From the NCBI GenBank assembly GCA_001298575.1, contig LJCV01000260.1, forward strand, positions 1-64,000: a stretch of 64,000 nt of DNA. Direction: 5' to 3'. The DNA is from Actinobacteria bacterium OK074 (GTDB lineage Bacteria; Actinomycetota; Actinomycetes; Streptomycetales; Streptomycetaceae). A program made the translations under genes and the position numbers. A model generated the notes under the pieces. It was not told the origin of the DNA. It was given only the letters and a program-made list of their open reading frames with translations, and did no database searches. Below, piece by piece: positions 50,788 to 58,337 of the stretch; position 1 is the first letter of the stretch; each line of letters begins with the position of its first letter.

Positions 50788-51617
50788 ACGCCTTCTCTCA
50801 CCCCTACTTCGTACACGCCCTCCTCGCCGCTACGACGATCGCGGCGGCGGCCGGACTGGTCGGCTACTTCCTCGTGCTGCGCGCCCAGGTGTTCACCGGG
50901 GACGCGCTCGGCCACGTCGCGTTCACCGGTGCGCTGGCCGCGCTCGCCGCCGGAGTCGACCTGCGGCTCGGGCTGTTCGGGGCGTGCGTCGTGATCGCGG
51001 TCCTGCTCGGCCTGCTCGGGCCGCGCGGCCGGGCCGACGACGTCGTCATCGGCGGCGTCTTCTCCTGGCTGCTCGGCCTCGGCGCGTTCTTCCTCACCCT
51101 CTACACCACCTCGCGCGACGCGACCCGCGGCACGGCCGGGGTGAGCGTCCTCTTCGGCTCGGTCTTCGGTATCTCCGCAGGTCAGGCGGTTACGGCCGCT
51201 GCCGTCGCCGCCGGGATCTGCGCGGCCGTCCTGCTGATCGCGCGCCCGCTGCTGTTCGCGTCGGTCGACGGGGCGGTCGCGGCGGCGCGCGGGGTGCCCG
51301 TGCGGGCGGTCGGGATCGGCTTCCTGGTGCTGGTCGGCGCGTGTGCGGCGGAGGCCGCGCAGGCGGTCGGCTCCCTGCTGCTGCTCGGCCTGCTCGCCGC
51401 CCCCGCCGGCACGGCACTGCGCCTGACCGCGCGCCCGTACCCCGCGCTCGCGCTGTCCGCCGCGCTCGCGGTCGCCGAGACGGCCACGGGCCTCGCCCTC
51501 GGCTACGCCGTCCCGGACCTGCCGCCGAGCTTCGCGATCCTGGCGACGGCGACGGTGGTGTACGGGGCGGTGGTCGTGGCGGGTGCGGTGCGGGGCCCCC
51601 GGTACGCCATCTCGTAG
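50784..51617 (+). CDS. Zinc ABC importer permease 2
   Basis: 277 residues, same fold (MNAFSHPYFVHALLAATTIAAAAGLVGYFLVLRAQVF ... LLLLGLLAAPAGTALRLTARPYP). Starts at GTG 50784 overlapping the previous stop. Two homologous permeases (the segments RPLLFASVDGxVAAAxGVPVRA are nearly shared) suggest a heterodimeric channel. Confidence 0.87.
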   Translation: MNAFSHPYFVHALLAATTIAAAAGLVGYFLVLRAQVFTGDALGHVAFTGALAALAAGVDLRLGLFGACVVIAVLLGLLGPRGRADDVVIGGVFSWLLGLGAFFLTLYTTSRDATRGTAGVSVLFGSVFGISAGQAVTAAAVAAGICAAVLLIARPLLFASVDGAVAAARGVPVRAVGIGFLVLVGACAAEAAQAVGSLLLLGLLAAPAGTALRLTARPYPALALSAALAVAETATGLALGYAVPDLPPSFAILATATVVYGAVVVAGAVRGPRYAIS

Positions 51618-51639
51618 GCGGCCGGGCTCAGTTGGGGGC

Positions 51640-52254
51640 TCAGTTGGGGGTGAGCGCGGCGAAGGCGTCGTCGAGGAGCGCGGCGAGGTCGAGGTGGCCG
51701 TCGGAGGCGGTCCAGTGGTCGAGGGCGACGTTCAGGCAGTCCAACGCGGCGGCGGCACGCACTTCGTGACGGACCGTCACATGGGCTGTTCCCGCAGCGT
51801 CTTCGCCGTCGCCGTCTTCGCGTTCGGCCAGGGCCGCGGCGAGGAGGGGGCGCCAGCCGTGCTGCTGCTCCAGCTGGCGGGAGCAGAGCGCCGGGGTGTC
51901 CTGGACGAGCCGGGTCAGCGCGAGCGAACTGGCCGGATCCTGACGCTTGCGGTCGAGGACGAGGTCCAGGGCGCGCCGCAGCGCCGTCCAGTCGTCCTCG
52001 GCGGCGGGGCGGGCCCGTAGGGCGTCGGCGACCTGCCGGCCGTGCTCGTCGAAGGCGCCGAGGACGGCGTCCTCCTTCGTGCCGAAGTAGCGCAGGAAGG
52101 TGGAGCGGGAGACCCCGGCGGCCGTCGCGAGATCGTCGAGCGTGACCTTGGCGAAGCCCTCGCGCAGGAACAACCCGAAGGCCACCTGCGCCAGTTCGGC
52201 ACGTACGGCGGCGCGGGCGATGTCCCGGGTACTGGTTCGCGCGACTGCGTTCAC
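51640..52254 (-). CDS. TetR-family regulator
   Basis: 204 residues; HTH VRAELAQVAFGLFLREGFAKVTLDDLATAAGVSRSTFLRYFGTKEDAVLGAF. Divergent from the F420/NADP-oxidoreductase-like gene, with short inverted repeats between. The likely target is that reductase. Confidence 0.86.
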   Translation of the reverse strand: MNAVARTSTRDIARAAVRAELAQVAFGLFLREGFAKVTLDDLATAAGVSRSTFLRYFGTKEDAVLGAFDEHGRQVADALRARPAAEDDWTALRRALDLVLDRKRQDPASSLALTRLVQDTPALCSRQLEQQHGWRPLLAAALAEREDGDGEDAAGTAHVTVRHEVRAAAALDCLNVALDHWTASDGHLDLAALLDDAFAALTPN

Positions 52255-52333
52255 TCCGCGATGTTACCTCTTGTCCGGTTCTGGCTTGCAGGAGCGGATC
52301 TCGGTGGTTAACGTGACACCGAGTTTCAGGTAT

Positions 52334-52345
52334 GGAACTAGTTTC
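52334..52345. promoter_or_regulatory. GGAACTAGTTTC near-palindrome between tetR and reductase
   Basis: An AACTAGTT core with GG/TC flanks (one mismatch) in the 172-bp divergent gap, with a related TATGGAACT/CATAGAACT word repeated. A candidate TetR site. Confidence 0.45.
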
Positions 52346-52426
52346 GCGCACCTCATGCCATAGAACTCATGCCGCGGCAGAGGGCATGGCACAGCAGAAG
52401 TCACGTCACCATGGAGGCCCCACCTC

Positions 52427-53185
52427 ATGACAGAGCTCCGGACCATCGGCCTCATCGGCAGCGGCATGATCGGCGGCGCGCTCGCGCGGCTCGCCGTCGC
52501 CGCCGGTCTGAACGTCGTGCTGAGCAACTCGCGCGGCCCCGAGACCCTCGCCGACCTGGTCGCCGAACTCGGCCCGCGCGCCCGCGCCGCCACCGCCGAG
52601 GAGGCCGCCCGCGCGGGCGACCTGGTCGTGGCGACCGTCCCGCTGAAGGCGTACGACCGGCTCCCGGTCGCCGAGTTGGCGGGCCGGACGGTCGTCGACA
52701 CGATGAACTACTACCCGGAGCGCGACGGCCGCATCGCCGCACTGGACGCGGGCGAGCTGACCCAAAGCGCCCTGGTGCAGCGGCACTTGGCGGACTCCAG
52801 GGTCGTCAAGGCGTTCAACAACATCGACGCCAGGCGGCTGTTCACCTCCGCGCGCCCCAGCGGGGCCGCCGACCGCAGCGCCCTGCCCGTCGCGGGCGAG
52901 GACCCGGCGGCGAAGGCGGAGGTGGTCCGGTTCCTGGACGTCATCGGTTACGACGCGGTGGACATCGGTTCCCTGGCGGACAGTTGGCGCAGCGAGCCGG
53001 GCACACCGGTGTACGTCAGGCCGTACATGGCGCCGCGCCCGCAGGGGTTGAGCGAGGAGGAGGCCGTCACGTGGTACTTCGAGACGCCGGGGGTGCCGGT
53101 GCCGGTGGGGACGGTGAAGGGGCTCGTCGACGGGGCGGAACGGGTTGCGGCGGGTAGTACGCCTGCGCGGATCTCGATCGACTGA
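52427..53185 (+). CDS. NADP oxidoreductase, coenzyme F420-dependent-like (FNO fold)
   Basis: 252 residues: GLIGSGMIGGALARLAVAAGLNVVLSNSRGPETL (Rossmann with NADP-binding SNSRGP), VVATVPLKAYDRLP, NNIDA and ALPVAGEDPAAKAEV as in 6-phosphogluconate/FNO-like reductases. Binds NADP; substrate not predictable. Divergent from tetR, GGAGG before ATG. Confidence 0.84.
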   Translation: MTELRTIGLIGSGMIGGALARLAVAAGLNVVLSNSRGPETLADLVAELGPRARAATAEEAARAGDLVVATVPLKAYDRLPVAELAGRTVVDTMNYYPERDGRIAALDAGELTQSALVQRHLADSRVVKAFNNIDARRLFTSARPSGAADRSALPVAGEDPAAKAEVVRFLDVIGYDAVDIGSLADSWRSEPGTPVYVRPYMAPRPQGLSEEEAVTWYFETPGVPVPVGTVKGLVDGAERVAAGSTPARISID

Positions 53186-53387
53186 GTGCCTGTGGCACAT
53201 CCTCTTTCCACAGGTCATGACGTACGAGGGTGGAGGGCGATCGGGGTTGCCGTGGGGGATGTCGCAGACGGCGACCCCATCGGGACGGAGTGATGCGACG
53301 GAGGTCGGGAATGGCCGCGGCCTACAATCGCAGTGAGGGCGAAGCGCCAGGCCGAGATTCCGGCACCGGTGTGAGGGAGGGGCCAGG

Positions 53388-53852
53388 ATGTTCGGTTGGA
53401 AGAAGAAGCTCAACGGTCTGTTCGGTTTGGACCAGTTCAACGATCTGACGGCGCAGCTCAGGCCCGACCTGAGTCGGGAATCGCTCGGCGTCGGGCCCGA
53501 CTTCCCGGGCGTCGCCCCGAACCCGCTCATGAGCAGTGATGCACGGAAGCGCAATGCGGAACTGCGTACGGGGGCGCTTGCGCTCGGCGTTCTCGTCGAC
53601 TGGCGAGAGGTCAACAGCAATCCACGCGTGGTCCTGATGTTCGACGTGGAGACCGCCGGCGGCCGCTCGTTCCGCGGTATCGCAGACGAAGGCCTCACGA
53701 TCACCGAGCTCACACGACTCGCCCCGGGACAGACGTTGCCCGTGCGCTACCGACCGGCCGTCATGGACCACTACGTCGCCCTTGCCCGGGACGCGGACCC
53801 CGCCCACGTGCAGCAGCTCTCTGACGAGATCGCGAGCCGCAAGCGGACCTGA
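53388..53852 (+). CDS. Conserved hypothetical protein, 154 aa
   Basis: Begins MFGWKKKLNGLFGLDQ (amphipathic, basic) and continues with a beta-rich domain (ALALGVLVDWREVNSNPRVVLMFDVETAGG) resembling an OB or SH3-like small domain; ends DEIASRKRT. Good ribosome site (GGAGGGG). Similar orphans exist in Streptomyces; function unknown. Confidence 0.65.
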   Translation: MFGWKKKLNGLFGLDQFNDLTAQLRPDLSRESLGVGPDFPGVAPNPLMSSDARKRNAELRTGALALGVLVDWREVNSNPRVVLMFDVETAGGRSFRGIADEGLTITELTRLAPGQTLPVRYRPAVMDHYVALARDADPAHVQQLSDEIASRKRT

Positions 53853-53884
53853 CCCGAAGGTATTTTTCGCAGGTCGGCGACGTG

Positions 53885-53912
53885 ACGTTTCGGGCCGGTC
53901 GGCCCGAGACGT
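53885..53912. terminator. Hairpin after the 53.4-kb gene
   Basis: ACGTTTCGGGCC (53885-53896) pairs with GGCCCGAGACGT (53901-53912), 11 of 12 paired, 4-nt loop. It lies 33 bp past the stop; a terminator is likely, an operator for the next gene is possible. Confidence 0.55.
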
Positions 53913-53951
53913 GGGCTGGGCGTACGGGGTTGGCGGTCGTACGGTGCTGTC

Positions 53952-54257
53952 ATGGGCAGGGACGGGGTGCCTCGGCTGCGGCTGACCGTCGTCGAGCCGG
54001 CGTCGGGCGGGCCGAGGTTGTGCCGGGGGTGCGGTGATCCGCTGATGCCGTCGGCGAAGGCCGCGGCGGTGTTCTGTTCGTCGGCCTGCCGCAAACGGGC
54101 CTGGCACCGGCAGCGCACGCGGTCGGGCGGGGCGTCAGACCGCGCGGACCATTACGGCAAGGCAGCTCCACGCGCCGGACCCGTGTGCCCTGGCAGCCAT
54201 TCCCGGACCGCCGGATGGTGCCAAGTATCGGGTATTCACGGCGAGTTGACGGCATGA
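53952..54257 (+). CDS. Small zinc-ribbon protein
   Basis: 101 residues with CRGCGDPLMPSAKAAAVFCSSACRKRAWHRQR: a CxxC-CxxxC treble-clef/ribbon followed by a basic helix, as in small DNA-associated Zn proteins of actinomycete mobile regions. The rest is low-complexity and contains no domain. Its stop overlaps the next ATG (ATGA at 54254). Confidence 0.65.
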   Translation: MGRDGVPRLRLTVVEPASGGPRLCRGCGDPLMPSAKAAAVFCSSACRKRAWHRQRTRSGGASDRADHYGKAAPRAGPVCPGSHSRTAGWCQVSGIHGELTA

Positions 54258-54856
54258 AGGGTGCCGCGCCGGACCCGTGGGGGTGGATGCGGATGTCCGG
54301 GAACGTCGGCAGTGTGACCCGGGACCGCTACGACGAGCTGGTCAAACTGGGACGGGACTGGGTCGCCACGATGAGCAGCGCCCAGTGGCGCCTCGGTGAC
54401 GCGGCCCTGGAAATCGAGCCGATGCGCTCGTACGGGGGTGCGAATCCGTCCGGGAAGGACGACCTGTTCACCGTCGGCGAGGCCATCCGGATGTTCGCCG
54501 ACGACACCGCCCGGCACGCCGTTAATGAGGCGCAGTTCGACCGGTTCCGCCAACAGGCTCAGTTCGTGCACGAGGAAGCCGCCCCGCAGCTTCGGCGCAT
54601 GGAACACAGCGCCCAGTTCATGGACCTGGTCGCGGCCTGCGCGCAGTCCGTCGCGACGGCCGGGAGGATCGTGCCGAACCTCCGCGGCGAGCACTACGAC
54701 GACGGCGAGCACTACGACGACGGCGAGCGCGAGACGATCGGGCGGGGACTTTCGCGGGTACGCGCCGCGGCCGACTGGATCGAAAACGCCGTCACCCGCG
54801 GTGAAGCCGACCTGGACGAGCAACTGGAGAAGCTGCTGAAGGGCCCGGGTGAGTAG
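54254..54856 (+). CDS. DUF6192-like protein, internally shortened
   Basis: 200 residues. The segment VGSVTRDRYDELVKLGRDWVATMSSAQWRLGDAALEIEPMRSYGG and the C-terminal GRGLSRVRAAADWIENAVTRGEADLDEQLEKLLKG are the two ends I associate with DUF6192 proteins (about 300 aa); the central HTH-like region between FTVGEAIRMFADD and TARHAVNEAQFDRFRQQ is missing. A GEHYDD duplication is also present (54688-54723). ATGA coupling with the zinc-ribbon gene supports ATG 54254. Probably a decayed DNA-binding protein of a mobile element. Confidence 0.6.
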   Translation: MKGAAPDPWGWMRMSGNVGSVTRDRYDELVKLGRDWVATMSSAQWRLGDAALEIEPMRSYGGANPSGKDDLFTVGEAIRMFADDTARHAVNEAQFDRFRQQAQFVHEEAAPQLRRMEHSAQFMDLVAACAQSVATAGRIVPNLRGEHYDDGEHYDDGERETIGRGLSRVRAAADWIENAVTRGEADLDEQLEKLLKGPGE

Positions 54857-54859
54857 GCG

Positions 54860-55270
54860 ATGGGGCGGGGCGTCCCCGCTCACGTCCACGCCGAAGCGAT
54901 CCTGAGCGCCCTGCTGGAAGCCCGTCCGGCCGGCCTGACCATCGGCCGGCTGATGTCCGCCGCTGAGCGCACCCGCGCGCAGGTCCATACCGGGCTCGCC
55001 CATCTGCGCAAGGTTGCTGCGGCGAAGGGTCTTCCGCCCGTGACCTGGGACAAACGATGGGGATACCGGATGCTGGACGATGCGCCGGAGGTGTGGATCG
55101 GCCACGAGCGGGCGTTCTTCGGGGCCGTCCACCACCGGGTGGAGAACTTCATCGCCGGGACCCTTCTCCCGCACCAGAAGAAGACCCCGAACGAGCCCTA
55201 CATCCGCACGGTCATGGCGCAGATGTGTGCGATTGAATCCACCCTTCAACTGCCGGCCAGCCTGGAGTGA
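54860..55270 (+). CDS. RacP-like winged-helix protein
   Basis: 136 residues: HAEAILSALLEARPAGLTIGRLMSAAERTRAQVHTGLAHLRKVAAAKGLPPVTWDKRWGYRMLDDAPEVWIGHERAFFGAVHHRVENFIAGTLLPH is the short wHTH protein annotated RacP in Streptomyces mobile regions (function unknown). It is 3 bp after the DUF6192-like stop. Intact length for the family. Confidence 0.6.
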   Translation: MGRGVPAHVHAEAILSALLEARPAGLTIGRLMSAAERTRAQVHTGLAHLRKVAAAKGLPPVTWDKRWGYRMLDDAPEVWIGHERAFFGAVHHRVENFIAGTLLPHQKKTPNEPYIRTVMAQMCAIESTLQLPASLE

Positions 55271-55345
55271 ACCGGAGCACGAGAGGCAACGGGCCGCGAC
55301 CGTACCGCAGTTGGCCCCATCCACCGGTCGCGGCCCGGCGCCGTC

Positions 55346-55644
55346 ATGTTGCTGCCCGGCTACCGCTACCCCTCCGACACCAGCGACCTGGAATGGGCCC
55401 TACTCAAAGCGCTCCTCCCGACTCCCGCCTGCCAGCCCCCCAAGGGCGGCGCCCCGGAGAAATGGCCTTAAACGGGCGGAAGCGCCATCTCCTCGTTGAT
55501 CAGGACGGCCTGCTTGTCGACCTGCTCGTCAAGAGGTGGGTGGTGGAAAGGAGCAACTCGTGGACGATGCGGGCCCGGCGCAACGCAAGGGACTGTGAGC
55601 GGCTGCGAGAAGAGGATGTGTCACAGCTTCTGAGGCCCGCGTAA
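55346..55644 (+). pseudogene. IS5-family transposase remnant
   Basis: Three collinear transposase pieces survive with large deletions: MLLPGYRYPSDTSDLEWALLKALLPTP (N-terminal IS5/DUF4096 segment), then a stop and a frame change, then LNGRKRHLLVDQDGLLV (catalytic-core GRKRHLLVDT-like) joined directly to RWVVERSNSWTMRARRNARDCERLREEDV (C-terminal RWVVERTFAWL-like). About two thirds of a normal ~270-aa enzyme is missing, so it cannot transpose. It marks the border of the mobile island. Confidence 0.85.
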
Positions 55645-55647
55645 CTG

Positions 55648-55672
55648 CCCGGGTGACTGGGGGAGACCCGGG
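55648..55672 (-). terminator. Short hairpin after the zinc-sensing arsR gene
   Basis: CCCGGGT and ACCCGGG pair across an 11-nt loop immediately past the arsR stop (minus strand). Weak but well placed. Confidence 0.4.
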
Positions 55673-55674
55673 GG

Positions 55675-56022
55675 CTACTCCTGCGCGTGGCGGATCGCGT
55701 CCAGGACGATGTGGGCGACGTGGTCGTCGGTGAGGGTGTACTGCGTCTCGCGGGCCTGGCGGCGGGCGGTGACTATGCGGGAGGTGCGCAGCACGCGCAG
55801 GTGCTGTGAGACCAGCGGCTGGCTCACGCCGAGCGCGGCGACGAGTTCGTGGACGTACTTCCCGCCGTCGGCCAGTGCGCGCACGATCCCCACCCGCACC
55901 GGGGAGGCGAGGGCGCGCAGCAGGTCACTGGCGGCTTGCAGGACCTGCTGCGGGTCGCCTTCGGCGGGGTGCGCCGGGCGGGGTGGGTCCGGTTGGGCGG
56001 GGGGAGTCGTCGTCACATGCAC
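55675..56022 (-). CDS. Zinc-sensing ArsR/SmtB-type repressor
   Basis: 115 residues: ArsR HTH (LLRALASPVRVGIVRALADGGKYVHELVAALGVSQPLVSQHLRVLRTSRIVTARRQARETQYTL) and a C-terminal helix DDHVAHIVLDAIRHAQE that exactly fits the alpha-5 zinc site DxHx10HxxE. It should release DNA when Zn2+ is high. GTG 56022 or GTG 56016 is the start; both lie against a palindrome, suggesting autoregulation. A Zur-like box overlaps, and a His-rich metal-binding gene is next door, so this is a zinc-homeostasis locus. Confidence 0.87.
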   Translation of the reverse strand: MHVTTTPPAQPDPPRPAHPAEGDPQQVLQAASDLLRALASPVRVGIVRALADGGKYVHELVAALGVSQPLVSQHLRVLRTSRIVTARRQARETQYTLTDDHVAHIVLDAIRHAQE

Positions 56023-56024
56023 AA

Positions 56025-56048
56025 ATTAGCATATGACAATGATTTCCA
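56025..56048. promoter_or_regulatory. ArsR palindrome overlapping a Zur box
   Basis: ATTAGCATATGACAAT (56025-56040) is an imperfect dyad fitting an ArsR/SmtB operator; it overlaps TGACAATGATTTCCA (56034-56048), 12 of 15 to the Zur consensus. Another similar word, TTAACATATAGCGATC (56444-56459), precedes the His-rich gene. Confidence 0.65.
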
Positions 56049-56079
56049 GTCCGGCCCGCCCATTCCGTGCGGGGTGACC

Positions 56080-56382
56080 TCAGTGGTCGTCCCAGTGCCC
56101 CTCGTGGGCGGCGTGCCGGTGACCGTCGTGCACGTAGTCGGTGTGGTCGTCGTGCGGCACGGCGACGTGACCGCAGCCTTCGCCGTGCTGGTGGTCGTGC
56201 CCTTCGTGGGCGGCGTGCCCGGCGCTGGCGCACTCGTCGGTGTGGTCGCCGTGGGTGCGGTGGATGTGGCCGTCGTGCGCGTAGTCGGTGTGGTCGCCGT
56301 GCGCGAACGCGACGTGACCGCAGTCGGCGCCGTGGGTGTGGGTGTGGCCGTCGTGGGTGCGGTGGTCGGTGGCGGTGCTCAT
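56080..56382 (-). CDS. Histidine-rich metal-binding protein
   Basis: 100 residues, about a quarter His. Two tandem modules repeat the pattern CGHVA-x-x-HGDHTDYxHDGHxH: ADCGHVAFAHGDHTDYAHDG and EGCGHVAVPHDDHTDYVHDG, each ending in a HAAHEGH-like cluster. No membrane segment, so the frequent label 'zinc transporter permease' is misleading; a cytoplasmic zinc buffer or chaperone is more likely. GGAG precedes ATG 56382. A CATAT-type operator copy lies upstream. Confidence 0.82.
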   Translation of the reverse strand: MSTATDHRTHDGHTHTHGADCGHVAFAHGDHTDYAHDGHIHRTHGDHTDECASAGHAAHEGHDHQHGEGCGHVAVPHDDHTDYVHDGHRHAAHEGHWDDH

Positions 56383-56730
56383 GGGGGCTCCAAGGGGGGA
56401 GTGGTGGGTGTGGCTGGGGTGCGCCGAGTGACGTATTGCGACATTAACATATAGCGATCTGTGCATGTGTGGTGGTGGGGCGTGGGGCGGCCGGTGCGGG
56501 GTCTGCGGCCGGGCGGCCCGGCGTCGACGAGGAGGTCGACGAGGAGGTCGGCATCCAGTTCGGAGGAGGTCGACATCCAGTTCGTTGGAGAGGGCGAAGA
56601 CCACCACCTCGCGACGGCCAAGCTGCTCGTCGACGGGGAATTCGCGATCGATTACAGCCCTCCGGCCTGGTACACCCAAGCCTCGGACGAGCAGGCGCCC
56701 CCCGGAGGAGGCGCCTTGGGGGGCGGCGGG
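56383..56730. other. 348-bp gap without a credible gene
   Basis: Holds the His-rich gene promoter (TTAACATATAGCGATC at 56444-56459), short GAGGAGGTCGAC direct repeats (56529-56582) and, near its right end, an AGGCGCC/GGCGCCT hairpin (56693-56716) that may end the hydrolase gene. Short open frames on both strands exist but have no homology that I recognise. Confidence 0.4.
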
Positions 56731-58173
56731 TCAGCGGAGTGCGGTGAGGAAGTCCGTCAGTGAACGTGTCGCCGTGTTCCGGTCGGGCGCGGCGAAGAGT
56801 GGGTCCAGGTGGTTCATGCCGTCGTCGGAGGCGTAAGTGCCGTACGGGATGCGGGAGTTGGCTACCAGGCGGCGGGCGGAGTCCAGGACTGTGCCGTTGG
56901 TGAGGCTGGTCTCGAACGCGTAGAGGGGGACGTCGAGTTGGGCGCCGTGCAGGAGTCGTAGGCCCAGGGAGCGGGCGAGTTCGGTGTCGGCGTAGGCGTC
57001 GGTGACGTCGAGGTCCACGGAGAGGCGGGCGGGCCAGTACCACTGCCAGACGGTGGGCTCGGGTCCGGCGTAGGCGGTGGCGACGCGGCTGATGGGGGTG
57101 ATGCCGGAGTCGATCCAGCCGCGTACGGCGCCGGTGTCGGCGATGGAGCCGGAGTGGACGGTGATGTCGTTCGGCCAGCCGAAGCTCGCGTCGACGAGGG
57201 TGCCGAGGAGTGCGGAGTTGGTGATGGCGTAGGGGAGTTGGAGGGCGTCGGGGAGGTGGGGCTGGAGGACCGAGCGGCCGTCGGGGTCGCGGTGGGCGTA
57301 CCAGCCCGCGAGCTGGTACCAGATCTGCGAGCTCTCCGCGCGGGTGCCGAGGCCGGTGCCGCTGAGGGTCATGTCGAGGACGCCGCCGTCCGCGATGGCC
57401 GCGAGCCGCTGCTTCACCTCCTCGGGGGAGTCCTGGACGGTGGCGCCGGTGCCGTCGAAGGCGCCGAGGACACCGCCGTCGAGGAGCGCGAGCGCGGTGA
57501 CGTCCCGGTAGCCGGGCCGCCCGTCGAAGTCCCAGGCGGCGTACGCCAGCGCGGTCGTCGCGCCCCACGAGTGGCCGCCGAGCACGACCCGCCGCCGTCC
57601 GCCGTCGCGTGCGGCGCAGACCACGGTGCGCAGGTCGGCGAGGGTCTGCGTGAGTCCCCAGGTCGCGAAGTAGGGGGAATTTGAGGGGAGTTGGGTGGTG
57701 TAGTGGTCGTCCAGGTAGTACGTGAGCGGGTCGGCGGTGGCGAACCCGGCCCGGTCGACGAGGCTTTCCTCGCGCCGGTCGAACGCCCACACCTGTACGT
57801 CCGGTACGGCGGCGACGACGTCGCGGGCGAGGAGGCGGAAGTCGTTGGCCGCCCCGAACTGGCCCGGGACCAGCACGAGTACGGTGGCGGCGTCCTGGGG
57901 GCCGACCTTGAGTACGTGCACGTGGTCGCCCGTGGTGGGGCCGCCGCCGGGGGTCACGGGGAGGGACACGTACGGCTCGGCGGTGAGGGCCGCGGGGGTT
58001 GTGCCTGAACTCGCCCTGGTGGCAAGGGAGTTGGTGGCCCCGGCGGCGTTGGCCGCCCCGGACGGCAGGGCGACCGCACTGGCGAGGCCGCCCACCACCC
58101 CGCCGAGCAGAGTGCGGCGCGAGGGACGTCGGCCCGTTGTTCCGGCGGCGGGATTCACAGCGGCACGGCTCAT
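56731..58173 (-). CDS. Tat-exported alpha/beta hydrolase
   Basis: 480 residues: Tat signal (GRRPSRRTLLGGVVGGLASAVALP), then an alpha/beta hydrolase with nucleophile elbow GGHSWGA and a C-terminal His in DGMNHLDPLFA. An oxyanion-like LVLVPGQFGAANDF strand is present. ATG 58173 is the start; a longer open frame upstream has no signal and different composition. Substrate unknown; resembles secreted esterase/aminopeptidase-like hydrolases of Streptomyces. Confidence 0.85.
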   Translation of the reverse strand: MSRAAVNPAAGTTGRRPSRRTLLGGVVGGLASAVALPSGAANAAGATNSLATRASSGTTPAALTAEPYVSLPVTPGGGPTTGDHVHVLKVGPQDAATVLVLVPGQFGAANDFRLLARDVVAAVPDVQVWAFDRREESLVDRAGFATADPLTYYLDDHYTTQLPSNSPYFATWGLTQTLADLRTVVCAARDGGRRRVVLGGHSWGATTALAYAAWDFDGRPGYRDVTALALLDGGVLGAFDGTGATVQDSPEEVKQRLAAIADGGVLDMTLSGTGLGTRAESSQIWYQLAGWYAHRDPDGRSVLQPHLPDALQLPYAITNSALLGTLVDASFGWPNDITVHSGSIADTGAVRGWIDSGITPISRVATAYAGPEPTVWQWYWPARLSVDLDVTDAYADTELARSLGLRLLHGAQLDVPLYAFETSLTNGTVLDSARRLVANSRIPYGTYASDDGMNHLDPLFAAPDRNTATRSLTDFLTALR

Positions 58174-58337
58174 GACACCACGGCTCCTTGAGAGTTGAAG
58201 AACCTGATCATGACCAAGCTTCGCCGATGCGGGGTCGTAGCGGAGAGGGGGGTTCCGGGTGACTCGCGTAGATCGCGGTGACACCGGTTTCGCCGCGGGG
58301 CCTGTTATTACCCCGTTTCGCCTCGTGACCGGAGGGC

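Noticed and set aside
56080..56382. Zinc transporter permease, as such His-rich proteins are often labelled
   Set aside because: It has no hydrophobic segment; a soluble metal-binding protein is the only supportable reading.
56461..56763. Small plus-strand gene (EEVDIQFVGEGEDHHLATAKLLVDGEF...)
   Set aside because: No ribosome site or recognisable family; overlaps the hydrolase 3' end. Cannot be supported.
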